Positions 8,698 to 17,496 of a stretch of DNA of 64,000 nucleotides are shown one piece after another. Location: assembly GCA_021298355.1 (NCBI GenBank), contig JAJTEH010000007.1, positions 62,001 through 126,000 on the forward strand. Reading direction: 5' to 3'. Under the pieces are notes generated by a model that had not been told where the DNA came from, did not search any database, and saw only the letters and a list, made by a program, of their open reading frames with translations. Both the position numbers and the translations under genes were made by a program. The first letter of the stretch is position 1. The number at the start of each line of letters is the position of its first letter. This DNA is from Flammeovirgaceae bacterium. GTDB taxonomy: Bacteria; Bacteroidota; Bacteroidia; Cytophagales; Cyclobacteriaceae.

Positions 8698-10248
8698 ATG
8701 TTATCCAACGAATTAAAATCGAAAATCAATAAGCTTTGGGATAAGTTCTGGAGCAGAGGAATCACCAACCCCATTACTGCTATTGAGCAAATTTCTTATT
8801 TGCTTTTTATGCGTAGAATTGATGATGCAGATGTTTTAGAAAAAGCAAAAGCAACTTTTGCAGAGCAAAAATACAAATCCATTTTTAAAGGAAATGAAGA
8901 GTGCAGATGGTCGCATTTTTCGCAGCTTGACCCTGATACAATGCTGGAATTGGTTTCTAAAAAGGCGTTTCCGTTTATTAAAAATCTAAACGACCCTTCA
9001 CAGCCTTACACAAGGCACATGCAAAATGCCATTTTCATTATTAACAATTCTGCATTGTTAGATGAAGCCGTAAAAGCCATTGATGAGATTTTTGAAGACA
9101 TCAAACTTCAACAAGATGCAGGACAACAGTTTCAAGACACACAAGGAGACGTTTACGAATACCTTATCAATGAAATAGGTTCGTCTGGCAAGAACGGACA
9201 GTTTAGAACCCCTCGCCACTTGATTCAATTTATGTGTGAATTGATTGACCCCGATTGGACAGACAAAATCTGCGACCCTGCTTGCGGAACGGGCGGTTTC
9301 TTAGTGGGTGCCTACCAACACATCCTAACCAAATACACCAGCCCCGAAGAAATTACAGAAGATGAAAACGGCTTGAAGCGTTTCAAAAAATATGGCGGAG
9401 ATAAAATCAGTAAACAAGAAGTTTGGGACAACCTAAACGAAAAAACCTTTTTTGGTTTTGACGTTGACCAAACTATGGTGCGAATTGGTTTGATGAACTT
9501 AATGCTACACGGCATTAAAATTCCGCAGATTGAAAACACAGATACACTTTCTAAAAAATATGATAGCCAATACCAAGACGGAGAATATTCTGTAATAATG
9601 GCTAACCCACCCTTTACTGGCAGAATTGATAAAGGTGGAATGAGCGATAAACTAAAGATTGAAGGAACGCAAAGTGAACTTCTTTTTTTAGTTCGTATTT
9701 CAAAAATGTTACGCCCGGGTGGCAAAGCCGCAGTAATTATACCCGAAGGTGTTTTGTTTGGCGGAAGTAAAAACCAAAAACAAACACGCGAAATACTTTT
9801 GAAAGACAACCAATTAGAAGCGGTTATTTCATTGCCAAGCGGTGCATTTAAACCCTACACGGGTGTTAAAACTGCCATTTTAATTTTTACAAAAGTTGAA
9901 GAAGATAGCCCAACTTACCATACCGAAAAAGTGTGGTTCTATGAATTGAAAAATGATGGTTATAGCCTGGACGACAACCGCAGAAAGCTGGCAGAAAACC
10001 CATTGCCCCTTGCAGTAAACGCATACCAAAACAGAGCGATAGACACACCCATAGAACGTACCAATCATTTCTATGTGCCGCTTGCCGAAATACAAGAAAA
10101 TGGTTTAGACCTGAGCTATAACCGCTATAAAAAGTTTGAATACGAAGAGCAAACCTACGAACCACCGCAAAAAATATTGGAAACCTTGTTTCAGTTAGAA
10201 TCCGAAATTCAAAAAGATATGCAGGAACTTAAAAACTTAATTGGATAA
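8698..10248 (+). CDS. hsdM: Type I DNA methyltransferase M subunit (HsdM)
   Basis: A 516-residue N6-adenine methyltransferase subunit that uses S-adenosylmethionine. The N-terminal helical domain (residues ~5-140) contacts the S subunit. The SAM-binding motif I is DPACGTGGF beginning at Asp193, and the catalytic motif IV is NPPF (Asn303-Phe306). The length is normal for the family. The stop codon overlaps the hsdS start as TAATG, so the two are translationally coupled. Confidence 0.96.
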   Translation: MLSNELKSKINKLWDKFWSRGITNPITAIEQISYLLFMRRIDDADVLEKAKATFAEQKYKSIFKGNEECRWSHFSQLDPDTMLELVSKKAFPFIKNLNDPSQPYTRHMQNAIFIINNSALLDEAVKAIDEIFEDIKLQQDAGQQFQDTQGDVYEYLINEIGSSGKNGQFRTPRHLIQFMCELIDPDWTDKICDPACGTGGFLVGAYQHILTKYTSPEEITEDENGLKRFKKYGGDKISKQEVWDNLNEKTFFGFDVDQTMVRIGLMNLMLHGIKIPQIENTDTLSKKYDSQYQDGEYSVIMANPPFTGRIDKGGMSDKLKIEGTQSELLFLVRISKMLRPGGKAAVIIPEGVLFGGSKNQKQTREILLKDNQLEAVISLPSGAFKPYTGVKTAILIFTKVEEDSPTYHTEKVWFYELKNDGYSLDDNRRKLAENPLPLAVNAYQNRAIDTPIERTNHFYVPLAEIQENGLDLSYNRYKKFEYEEQTYEPPQKILETLFQLESEIQKDMQELKNLIG

Positions 10249-11654
10249 TGGAAAAAGTGAAACTTGGAGAGATATGTGATTTTCACTCTGGAAATGCTTG
10301 GAAAGCTGATGAATTTTCAAACAGTGGAGTTCCTATTATTAGAATAAATAACTTAAATCAAAATGATGGAGACTTTGTTTATTGGAATCAAGATTATGAT
10401 GAAAAATATTTAGTTCAAAAAGATGACATTTTACTGAGTCTTTCAGGTACTATAAAGGTTTACAAGTGGCACGGGACTGAAGCCTTACTAAATCAGCGTA
10501 TCGTAAAAATAAAGCCTAAGAAAAATACTAATATTGATTGGGTTTACTATAAAATAAGTCATTCCATTGAGGAAGTAATAAACAAAGCAAAAAGTGCAAC
10601 AATAAAAAATGTTTCGGTTAATGATATTAAAAGCTTAGATGTATTACTTCCCGACCTCGAAACCCAAAACAAAATTGTAGCTATATTAGACAAAGCCAAA
10701 GCCATTTTAGATAAGCGAGAAGAAACGATAAAAATGTATGATGAATTACTAAAAGCCACATTTCTGGAAATGTTTGGAATACAAAATCCAAACTTCAATT
10801 ATTGGAAGAATGTATCAGTAGGTTCACTAGGAAAAAACTCTAAAAGTTTTAGAACCGGTCCATTTGGTAGCAGCCTTAAACACGATAGATTCAAGGAAGA
10901 AGGAGAGGTAGCTGTTCTTGGGATTGACAATGCTGTTGACAATGTTTTCAAATGGAAGAAGAAAAGGTATCTCTCAAAAGATGAATTTGATGAATTCAAA
11001 AGGTATCAGGTATTTCCCAAAGATGTTATTATAACTATTATGGGAACAGTTGGTCGTTCAGCAGTAATTCCTGATGATATTGGAATTGCTATTAACACGA
11101 AGCATCTAGCGGCAATTACACTTGATGAGACAAAATGCAATCCTTATTATTTCGCATATTCAATCCATTCTAACCCTTACATACAATTTCAGCTTAAAGC
11201 ACGAGCACGAGGTGCTGTAATGGATGGGTTCAACTTAACTTTAATAAAAGAACTGAAACTCAAAGATGCTCCGATTGAATTACAAAATAGATTTGAACAA
11301 ATATATATCAAATGCACTACTAATAAAGAAAAGCTAACTACAGCTCAATCAAATGCCAAAGTGTTATTTGACGCTTTATCACAACTTTCATTTAAAGGTG
11401 GATTGGATTTCGGCACAGCAGTAGATTTGGAGGTATTACTTGAAAACGACTTTGAATTCTTCAAAGAAAACAGCAACACCAAATCAATACAGTTGTTGAT
11501 AGAAAGATTAAATACAAATGAACTAAACGAAAACAAGTTTTACGAACAACAAACCTATGACAAGGCAAAAAGCTTCGTCTTTGAACTAATCAAGGAAGGT
11601 AAAGTAAAACAAGTATTTGATGAGAAAACAAAAAAAGTAACGCTCACGGTTTAA
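10248..11654 (+). CDS. hsdS: Type I specificity subunit S (HsdS) with C-terminal extension
   Basis: A 468-residue recognition subunit with two target-recognition domains: TRD1 about residues 1-135 and TRD2 about 185-345. They are separated by the conserved helical spacer LETQNKIVAILDKAKAILDK and followed by a second helical repeat near residues 345-385. Beyond that lies an extra segment of about 85 residues (KFYEQQTYDKAKSFVFELI region), a tail seen in some Bacteroidota S subunits, which may regulate or stabilise the complex. TRDs determine the bipartite target; the actual site cannot be read off. The start overlaps hsdM by one base, and the stop overlaps the next start by one base (TAATG). 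Confidence 0.94.
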   Translation: MEKVKLGEICDFHSGNAWKADEFSNSGVPIIRINNLNQNDGDFVYWNQDYDEKYLVQKDDILLSLSGTIKVYKWHGTEALLNQRIVKIKPKKNTNIDWVYYKISHSIEEVINKAKSATIKNVSVNDIKSLDVLLPDLETQNKIVAILDKAKAILDKREETIKMYDELLKATFLEMFGIQNPNFNYWKNVSVGSLGKNSKSFRTGPFGSSLKHDRFKEEGEVAVLGIDNAVDNVFKWKKKRYLSKDEFDEFKRYQVFPKDVIITIMGTVGRSAVIPDDIGIAINTKHLAAITLDETKCNPYYFAYSIHSNPYIQFQLKARARGAVMDGFNLTLIKELKLKDAPIELQNRFEQIYIKCTTNKEKLTTAQSNAKVLFDALSQLSFKGGLDFGTAVDLEVLLENDFEFFKENSNTKSIQLLIERLNTNELNENKFYEQQTYDKAKSFVFELIKEGKVKQVFDEKTKKVTLTV

Positions 11655-11845
11655 TGAAATTATTGAAACTCAAAATAGAAAACGAAGACGGTTTCAGAAG
11701 CTTGCAAAAAGGTTTTGAAATTTACTCCTCCTCAGAATCACCCGCAAAAAACTTTGAGCCTATATACTCAGTTAGGTATGATTACCTAAAAGCAATTTGT
11801 TCATCATTTAATTTTGTGTTGACTTATGTGGCACGCGTGCGATAA
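11654..11845 (+). pseudogene. Truncated RM-associated AAA ATPase (N-terminal stump fused to repeat DNA)
   Basis: The first ~25 residues (MKLLKLKIENEDGFRSLQK...) match the opening strand of the AAA ATPases that often close type I restriction operons. The start codon overlaps the hsdS stop (TAATG), the normal coupling for such an operon. After residue ~25 the frame enters repeat DNA that is found again at 17.7 kb, and it stops after 63 codons. No Walker motifs are present. The rest of the ATPase is missing from the window, so the gene was cut off by recombination or repeat insertion. Confidence 0.7.
11731..11843. repeat. Dispersed repeat copy A (with TTAGGTA hairpin and GCACGCGTGC core)
   Basis: The first ~86 bases align without gaps to 17709-17794, with about ten mismatches. 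The element contains the inverted repeat TTAGGTA/TACCTAA (11772-11789) and ends with the palindrome GGCACGCGTGCG. It interrupts the ATPase gene that follows hsdS. Confidence 0.75.
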
Positions 11846-11873
11846 CTAGGTAGGGTGGTAATAATTTTTACAA

Positions 11874-12392
11874 TTACCTTTTTAGAAAAGGGTGCAGTCT
11901 AAATTTTGTTGCAGTAACTGGCAGTGACAATTTTTGCAAGTCGGCCATTAATGAAGTAAGTATGAACTCTCGGCCATCTCTAAACTTCAATTTGAGATAT
12001 CCGTAGTTTGTCCACGGAGCAGGATAACGTAATTGATTGTCGAGTTGATTCTTGAAGTAAATTCCAAGATTAAGCTCTGCATTTTCGATATCCTCAAACA
12101 CATAGTTAAAATTTTGTCCTTGTGCCATTATGGTCAGTTTCTTTTCCTTCCAATCTACTACCATTACTTTACCATGGTTTTCAATAAAATAGGAGATGTG
12201 TAAATAGATTGCTGGGAGGGAAAACAACAAACAAGTGAAGATAAAGGAAGTATAAGTTGATAAGTCCCTTAAGTTGAAGGTATCAAAATATCCAAATCCA
12301 AGAACGCCAACGAACGCGAGTCCAAATGTGATAAGCCCTTTCTCGTAGGATTTAATTTGATGTCGTAAGTCAATTTGAAACTTGTCCGTCAT
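11874..12392 (-). CDS. Hypothetical membrane protein with two N-terminal transmembrane helices
   Basis: A 172-residue protein. After a basic N-terminus there are two hydrophobic segments (about residues 20-37 and 46-68). A predicted beta-rich soluble C-terminal domain follows (HGKVMVVDWKEKKLTIM ... YLKLKFRDGREFILTSL), which resembles a PH-like or YcxB-like fold. I do not recognise a named family. It lies alone on the minus strand between two repeat copies of the island, so it may be a cargo cassette. It could be a membrane effector, but that is speculation. Confidence 0.7.
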   Translation of the reverse strand: MTDKFQIDLRHQIKSYEKGLITFGLAFVGVLGFGYFDTFNLRDLSTYTSFIFTCLLFSLPAIYLHISYFIENHGKVMVVDWKEKKLTIMAQGQNFNYVFEDIENAELNLGIYFKNQLDNQLRYPAPWTNYGYLKLKFRDGREFILTSLMADLQKLSLPVTATKFRLHPFLKR

Positions 12393-12512
12393 AGAAAATT
12401 ATTAATACCTATATTTTGGTTAATGCAATTAATTGCTGTTACTTTTTGCAGGAGCCTACATAAAAATTTTGCTTGTGATCGGTGTTGTCACTGGCTATTT
12501 ATTTATAGTTAA

Positions 12513-12574
12513 CTGGCACAAGTCTCGCGCATGCCTTTGCGCAATACTGAAGATTTGTGCTAGTATGGTAGTGT
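12513..12574. repeat. Degenerate island repeat copy B
   Basis: A GC-rich patch (ACTGGCACAAGTCTCGCGCA...) in otherwise AT-rich spacer, between the membrane protein gene and the 3' end of the NACHT gene. It is related in position and partial sequence to the GCACnnGTGC repeats at 11.83, 14.55, 15.54 and 18.19 kb, but is the most diverged copy. Confidence 0.35.
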
Positions 12575-12578
12575 AAGA

Positions 12579-14399
12579 TTATTCAATAAAAATATTTTTT
12601 ATAAATAATTTGTCTTTTAGAATTTCAGTATATCTACTACCGATCTTTACATCGATTAGGTTAATCATTTTACCATTTGGCCGGAGAACTACAATTCCAT
12701 TACTGTTTGTTCCTTGTATTTCAAAGAAATTTTTTAAATCACTTACATTAGGCATATAATATGATTGATTCTTTAATTGGAGTATTATTCTACTTATAAG
12801 TGATACTTGATTACTTTTTTCTAAGTCGTCCGTAGCCCTATATAAATTTGAAGTCGATAATACCTTTACATATAAATTAGAATATGCTGACATAACAGCA
12901 GTGAAAAGCAGTGGATCTTTTGTAAATATTATTTTCTCCTGAATAATCCTTGTTAAAAATTGTTCAAAAAATGAGATTGTTAAAATTTTAATTTCAAGAA
13001 ACTGAAAAATTAACATAATTATAAACTTACTTGGCTCTGGTGACAGACTTGCTGCGACTGCATATTCATTTACCAAATTAGAGTTCAAGGGTATGCTCGG
13101 TAGTTTTACTAAAAATTCTGCACAAAAAAATTCTTGTATTGATTTATGGTCAAATTCATAACAATCAAATCCCGATTTAATAAAAAGTCCATGATGTGAT
13201 TCGAGCTCTTCAATAACATTTCGCATTTCTTTTTTAGATAAATTGAAACGAGAATAAATTTCTTTATAAACATTTTTCAACATGTCTTCAGAATATACTT
13301 TCTCACTGTATAATGAAGTTAACAAAAAAGATAAATGACAAAAGAAATCGTATCGTTCCTCTATATCTAGATGTGAAAATTTAGTTTCGCGCTTTACACT
13401 ATTTTGGCGATCCCAATCTTCAAGCATCAGTCGAATGATTTTTTTATAAACAATTTTTGGCTGATCTGGAATTTTTTCATCTCTTTCAAAAAGTGCACAA
13501 AGATAAGTTAAGTTAAGAGGCTTGATAAGAGTATCATGAAATGGCGAATTACTTAAATCTTTTTTAAATTTTGATGCTAAGCGTTTTCTTGTAAACCATC
13601 TTTCAATAAAATATTCTATTTGTTTTTCTGTAAGTGAGCAGATTTCAAAAACAGTAGCATTTTGAATTACAATTTCAAATGCTCCTGATCGAGACGTCAT
13701 CAATGCTTTGCTTGTATTTAGGTTAAGAACAAGTTCACTAAACTCACTAACTATGGTTGATTGCTTTTTCTCTGGTGACTCGTCAAGACCGTCAAGAATT
13801 ATTAATGTATTTAATTCATCTATATACTTCAATAACAGTTTATTTCTAATTGCTAAATAATCGAATTTTTGTTCTTGCTCTTGTTCGGTTGTAAACTTTA
13901 TCGAAAAATTAAGAATTGAAACTAGCCTATCAAATACAGATTCTTTTGGTTTTAAATCTCGAAGCCTAATTAAAATTGGGAACTCAAAATTTATGAAGTC
14001 ACTTTCGGAATGAAGCAATAACTGACATATTTTTTTAGAACTTGTTGTTTTACCTGCTCCTGGTTCTCCCAAAATAATTGCGTGATTTCCATCATCAAAA
14101 ATGTTTGTAACTTTAACTGTTGATTCTTTTGTTTTTATCAATCCTTGTCCCCATCGCTTAGGCTGAAGCTTAATGTCAAGGTTTACATATATTTCACTTA
14201 GGGAACGAGCTTTTGTCATTTCTTTGATCTGAACATTTGATGAAAATTGTTCAACATAATTCAAGTGGCTGTCCAAAGCATTAATTAGATCAGTCTTACT
14301 GACCATTAATTTAGGCTTACTATTTTCTTTTTTAATGCACTCAATTAGCCTATCAAAAGCTTCTGTAAGTAAACGCTCTAGAACTATTTCCTTTACCAT
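12579..14399 (-). CDS. NACHT-domain STAND NTPase (bNACHT-like, probable anti-phage protein)
   Basis: A 606-residue protein. An N-terminal helical region (1-105) is followed by a NACHT module: Walker A GEPGAGKTT with Lys117, and Walker B LIILDGLDE with Asp203, Asp206 and Glu207, the acidic signature typical of NACHT. A helical winged-helix/SNaCT-like region follows (about 300-480), ending in a small C-terminal domain (about 540-606). There are no obvious LRR or TPR repeats. Bacterial NACHT proteins of this size are known phage-defence ATPases. The gene is AT-rich relative to its neighbours and flanked by repeat copies, which fits horizontal gain. The effector activity is not recognisable; defence is inferred from family and context. 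Confidence 0.85.
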   Translation of the reverse strand: MVKEIVLERLLTEAFDRLIECIKKENSKPKLMVSKTDLINALDSHLNYVEQFSSNVQIKEMTKARSLSEIYVNLDIKLQPKRWGQGLIKTKESTVKVTNIFDDGNHAIILGEPGAGKTTSSKKICQLLLHSESDFINFEFPILIRLRDLKPKESVFDRLVSILNFSIKFTTEQEQEQKFDYLAIRNKLLLKYIDELNTLIILDGLDESPEKKQSTIVSEFSELVLNLNTSKALMTSRSGAFEIVIQNATVFEICSLTEKQIEYFIERWFTRKRLASKFKKDLSNSPFHDTLIKPLNLTYLCALFERDEKIPDQPKIVYKKIIRLMLEDWDRQNSVKRETKFSHLDIEERYDFFCHLSFLLTSLYSEKVYSEDMLKNVYKEIYSRFNLSKKEMRNVIEELESHHGLFIKSGFDCYEFDHKSIQEFFCAEFLVKLPSIPLNSNLVNEYAVAASLSPEPSKFIIMLIFQFLEIKILTISFFEQFLTRIIQEKIIFTKDPLLFTAVMSAYSNLYVKVLSTSNLYRATDDLEKSNQVSLISRIILQLKNQSYYMPNVSDLKNFFEIQGTNSNGIVVLRPNGKMINLIDVKIGSRYTEILKDKLFIKNIFIE

Positions 14400-14694
14400 A
14401 ATATGAATCTATTGAAGATTAATGATTCTTCTAAAAATTAAGGTTATAAATATTTAAGTTATTTGTGATTTTTAATATCAAAATATTAAGCTCCGTCAGG
14501 TTTTATCAATTGACAGCAATTTGCTCATCATATATTTTTTGTTGGTATAAGCGGCACGAGTGCGTCTGTTAAAGACAAATTAACCACAATTTGACACCAA
14601 CCCAATAATTGCAAATAGCCGTTGTTTATTGCAGTATCTAAAGTGTTCATATCATTGTCATCTTATTAGTGAGCATCGAAATCACTTTAAATTT
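14400..14694. other. Spacer with island repeat copy C (14512-14567)
   Basis: No gene is seen. The stretch GACAGCAATTTGCTCATCAT near 14512 matches the middle of repeat A and its 17.7-kb copy. About 35 bases later comes GGCACGAGTGCG, the same palindromic core as in copies A and E with a changed centre. Confidence 0.55.
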
Positions 14695-15303
14695 TCAAAA
14701 GAAAACATGGACAATAGTAATACTCGATTGAAAACCAGGGATACCAAATATCTCGACTGTATAAATTCTTTCATTTTCAGTATTTGGCTTTCCAAATTCC
14801 ATGAAATCCATTGGTTTGTCTGCGTAAACTTTAAAAATTTCTCTTTCAATTTGATTTGCATCTTGTTCAGACGTAAAGTTTGGGTATAAATGATAAATAT
14901 CGTAATGATTTGGTAATGAGTTACCGCATGATTTATAGACAATTCCACACGAAAGGGCTGTGAAAAAATCATCAAATCGCTTTATATCAACTTGGTATTT
15001 TACGCTACCATCCAGAAATCGTACTGCGTCTTTTACCAATTTTTTTCGTAATGCTGAATTGTTAAAGTCAAGTTGTGGTTTAATCTTGTCAATGAAGATT
15101 TCTCTTGCTCGATTGCTTGGCGAAACATTCATACAAATTTGCGCCAAAACATATAAATCATCTTTCGACTTTGCATTGTTATGTGCTTTACATGACTTTA
15201 TTGTTAAGAGTTGTTCTTTTTCTCCTATTGGAAAAAATGCTTTAGGAGGAATGTGTTCCTTTGTCAAGCCGTCATTTAAGCATCCTTGGAAATAGCATTT
15301 CAT
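14695..15303 (-). CDS. HNH-endonuclease-like protein
   Basis: A 202-residue protein starting at the ATG at 15303; an upstream TTG at 15330 is possible but less likely. The N-terminus shows a zinc/HNH pattern: Cys3 and Cys8, then LTKEHIPPK with His17, then SCKAHNN with Cys38, His41 and Asn42. The remaining 150 residues (REIFIDKIKPQLDF..., helical, then mixed) have no recognised domain. It is a cassette of the island, between repeat copies C and D. It could be a stand-alone restriction-like nuclease. It is not obviously co-transcribed with the NACHT gene, since about 295 bp including a repeat separate them. HNH fold confidence is moderate; catalytic competence is unproven. Confidence 0.65.
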   Translation of the reverse strand: MKCYFQGCLNDGLTKEHIPPKAFFPIGEKEQLLTIKSCKAHNNAKSKDDLYVLAQICMNVSPSNRAREIFIDKIKPQLDFNNSALRKKLVKDAVRFLDGSVKYQVDIKRFDDFFTALSCGIVYKSCGNSLPNHYDIYHLYPNFTSEQDANQIEREIFKVYADKPMDFMEFGKPNTENERIYTVEIFGIPGFQSSITIVHVFF

Positions 15304-15460
15304 ATATTGCCGATATAAAATTTGTATCAACTACTTATTGCCGATATTTTATCTAAGAGCCCTATATAAAAGTAATCAGCCTTTTTCTTTTTTACAAGTA
15401 GCTAAGGGTTGGTTAGAAAGAGAATGGTTGTTGCGAATACCGACCATCGGAGAAATATTA

Positions 15461-15490
15461 CCTCAGCGTTATCTATGCGTGACGCTGAGG
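15461..15490. repeat. Perfect hairpin in island spacer
   Basis: CCTCAGCGT at 15461-15469 and ACGCTGAGG at 15482-15490 form a perfect inverted repeat around a 12-base loop. It is GC-rich within AT-rich DNA. No T-run follows on either strand, so it is more likely a repeat remnant than a terminator. Confidence 0.6.
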
Positions 15491-15524
15491 AGGTGAAGTA
15501 ATTTTCACTTTCTTTGATTTTGTG

Positions 15525-15557
15525 TTGGCAAACGCAGCACATGTGCGCTAGCGTAGG
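15525..15557. repeat. Island repeat copy D (GCACATGTGCGCTAGCG core)
   Basis: The core GCACATGTGCGCTAGCG is the same as copy E at 18.2 kb except that the two central bases are AT instead of GC. The ten-base GCAC..GTGC palindrome is thereby preserved. It lies between the HNH gene and the broken gene at 15568. Confidence 0.55.
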
Positions 15558-15567
15558 TAATTTTTGC

Positions 15568-15717
15568 TCACTTTCTCTTTAATGTTCTTGCTACTTTCTT
15601 AAACAGTTCAAGGTTTTGTTCGAAGTCGCTCTTTGTTGTGCCAACCATGATGTAGTAGCCGTTGTCAGTAAACAACTCGCAAACAAAATAGAACTCAAAG
15701 TGTAAGCTTATGGGTTT
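15568..15717 (-). pseudogene. C-terminal fragment of a lost gene
   Basis: On the minus strand a 49-codon open frame without a proper start reads like the end of a real protein: FEFYFVCELFTDNGYYIMVG, then TTKSDFEQNLELFKKVARTLK. The frame is closed upstream by a TAA, so the N-terminal portion is gone. The pattern (strand, turn, long helix ending in T-x-K) resembles the end of PsbP/DUF1795-like domains, but I cannot assign it. It is evidence of turnover in this island. Confidence 0.5.
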
Positions 15718-15854
15718 TTAAAGAGATAGGATTTTACCAGTACTTGTCTTTATAATTTTCAATTTTACTCTAACTAACTGATGTGTATAGGTAGAAATAC
15801 CTAATGCTGTTGTATACTAGCACGTTGTATTTTTTTAGATTCTTTCAAGTTATT

Positions 15855-17126
15855 TCACTCTTTCTGTCTAAACGCATGTGCCATCATTTCTTGTTCTCGT
15901 TTAGAAATTCCTTGCTTGGTGGCCACGTCTTTCCAGTTGCTAACAGCTTTTTTTATGCCATTAATAATTTGTTCTGCTTTTTTAGCAGAAACACGGAAAT
16001 AGGGGGCCACATCTCTTGCCAGATCCAAATCGAGTGCGTTATCTGTTTCTGAAATATTTAAACTTAATCCGGTTCCGGTTTCTACCGGATTGATATCATA
16101 TGCTGGTGATAGTTTCCAACCGTTTGGTGTTAAAAGAAATCCGTGGTTGCGTAAATGATCATCTGTATTGCTTACGCAAATGTAAAATACAATTCTTCTC
16201 CAAAGTTCTTCGAGATCTTGGTTGGGCTGTGCACCATTTCGTATTATAAATTCGGCTAAGTCTAGGTAGCTAACTCCATGTTTATAATTTGTACCATCGG
16301 TTTGGCCCAGTAGGGTCATGGCAGATGCAAAATGAGTTCGCTCACCTTTTGCATTTCGGTCAAAGCGCTTAGTCAGAAAAGTATGTTGCTTACTGTAAAA
16401 GGATTCCGCTAACGCTTCAGCTACATGCAAACTAGATTTCTTAGCCAAATCATGAACAACCTTCTCCCAGGCACCTATATCTTTGTTATCATTTCTGCTC
16501 GGAAATTTTGCAATCCATAATTGCCCTTTTCTGTCTAGCACACTGGCCTTTGGCCTTGCCCCACCCAACGAGGATCCCGGAGCCATCAGCATGTTTAGCC
16601 ATTTCATTTTCTCTGTTTCATCATCATCATCATCTTCAAGGCGTATGCTGGCTTCTTCCAGTTCGCGTATAGACGTCCAGGGGGGTGAGGCCATCTCCTT
16701 GTTATCATTAAGAAAATCTCCGGTATCATCTTCTTTAAACCTAAGCGCACCCATCCTGTGGCCATCAAAAACACCAAGAAGATAATCGGTTTCAAAAAGT
16801 GTTCGCGCTTTCCGGTTTTCTCTCCGTGCTAGTAAAGCTTCACGCCTATCCATAAGCACTCGCCCCCAGCGGTCGGGCGATGAGTCTAAGAAAATCCCGA
16901 AATTACTTTTCCCTTCTCCAAGGTATTGTGGGCCTGAGTATAATTGAAGATCGGGATCAAGGCTTTGGGCATTCTTCGATTGTAACCATGCTTCTGCGTA
17001 GTTAAAAGAAAAAACTTCTTTGCCTCGTACTTGTGTAGCATATAGTATACCCATCAGCGTGGGTTGTTCCAGGTCTTTCCATCCGGCATATACCTGTATT
17101 GATCGTTGTTGCGCATGCTTTGCCAT
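15855..17126 (-). CDS. hipA: HipA-family serine/threonine kinase toxin
   Basis: A 423-residue type II toxin kinase. In E. coli the homologue phosphorylates glutamyl-tRNA synthetase and causes persistence. The N-terminal couple domain is followed by the kinase-like domain with LWIAKFPSR (ATP-binding lysine region), the catalytic loop NTDDHLRNHGF at residues 320-330, and the metal-binding segment KLSPAYDINP. All key residues appear intact, and the length is normal. It starts 2 nt after the hipB stop, so the two form one operon with antitoxin first. Confidence 0.9.
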   Translation of the reverse strand: MAKHAQQRSIQVYAGWKDLEQPTLMGILYATQVRGKEVFSFNYAEAWLQSKNAQSLDPDLQLYSGPQYLGEGKSNFGIFLDSSPDRWGRVLMDRREALLARRENRKARTLFETDYLLGVFDGHRMGALRFKEDDTGDFLNDNKEMASPPWTSIRELEEASIRLEDDDDDETEKMKWLNMLMAPGSSLGGARPKASVLDRKGQLWIAKFPSRNDNKDIGAWEKVVHDLAKKSSLHVAEALAESFYSKQHTFLTKRFDRNAKGERTHFASAMTLLGQTDGTNYKHGVSYLDLAEFIIRNGAQPNQDLEELWRRIVFYICVSNTDDHLRNHGFLLTPNGWKLSPAYDINPVETGTGLSLNISETDNALDLDLARDVAPYFRVSAKKAEQIINGIKKAVSNWKDVATKQGISKREQEMMAHAFRQKE

Positions 17127-17128
17127 AC

Positions 17129-17446
17129 CTACTTACTTTTCTTTGGCGCTCTTTCTTTTACGAGCAGCTTGGCATCTTGTAACCTTCTACCAAGAGGATC
17201 ATCTCCTGCAACTTTTAGTAAGTCTTTTTCCAAGCCCAGAACAAACAATACTTGTACGTAAAACCCCATCGCTACATTAGGCGACCCCTTTTCTATGGCC
17301 CAAAGAGTTGTTCGGCCAATATTAGCTCGCTCGGCTACCTGCTCCGTGCTTAGTTTTCTGCGGAGCCTGGCCAGCTTAATGTTTTCGCCCAATTCGGCCA
17401 ATAATGTGGCGGTTTTAGGGAGCAAAATGGTTTTTCGGGGATTCAT
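17129..17446 (-). CDS. hipB: HipB-like HTH antitoxin/repressor
   Basis: A 105-residue XRE-type regulator from the ATG at 17446; an in-frame upstream start would only add seven residues. The helix-turn-helix is visible as STEQVAERANIGRTTLWAIE in the middle of the protein, and a basic C-terminal tail (KERAPKKSK) follows. HipB normally neutralises HipA and represses the operon by binding inverted repeats in the promoter. Two such sites lie directly upstream (17450-17496). Confidence 0.87.
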   Translation of the reverse strand: MNPRKTILLPKTATLLAELGENIKLARLRRKLSTEQVAERANIGRTTLWAIEKGSPNVAMGFYVQVLFVLGLEKDLLKVAGDDPLGRRLQDAKLLVKERAPKKSK

Positions 17447-17449
17447 AAA

Positions 17450-17496
17450 GTTTATTATAGCAAACAAAGGTAGATATAATGTTTATAATAACGAAC
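17450..17496. promoter_or_regulatory. Two HipB operator-like sites upstream of hipBA
   Basis: GTTTATTATAGCAAAC (17450-17465) and GTTTATAATAACGAAC (17481-17496) are near-identical 16-bp elements with GTT...AAC inverted ends. They are spaced 31 bp apart, about three helical turns. They flank the region where the hipBA promoter must lie, so cooperative repression by HipB is a natural reading. The sites are seen directly; binding is inference. Confidence 0.65.

Noticed and set aside
14629-14889. Plus-strand frame of 86 codons
   Set aside because: Antisense to the end of the HNH-like gene; the minus-strand frame has the protein-like composition and zinc-site motifs.
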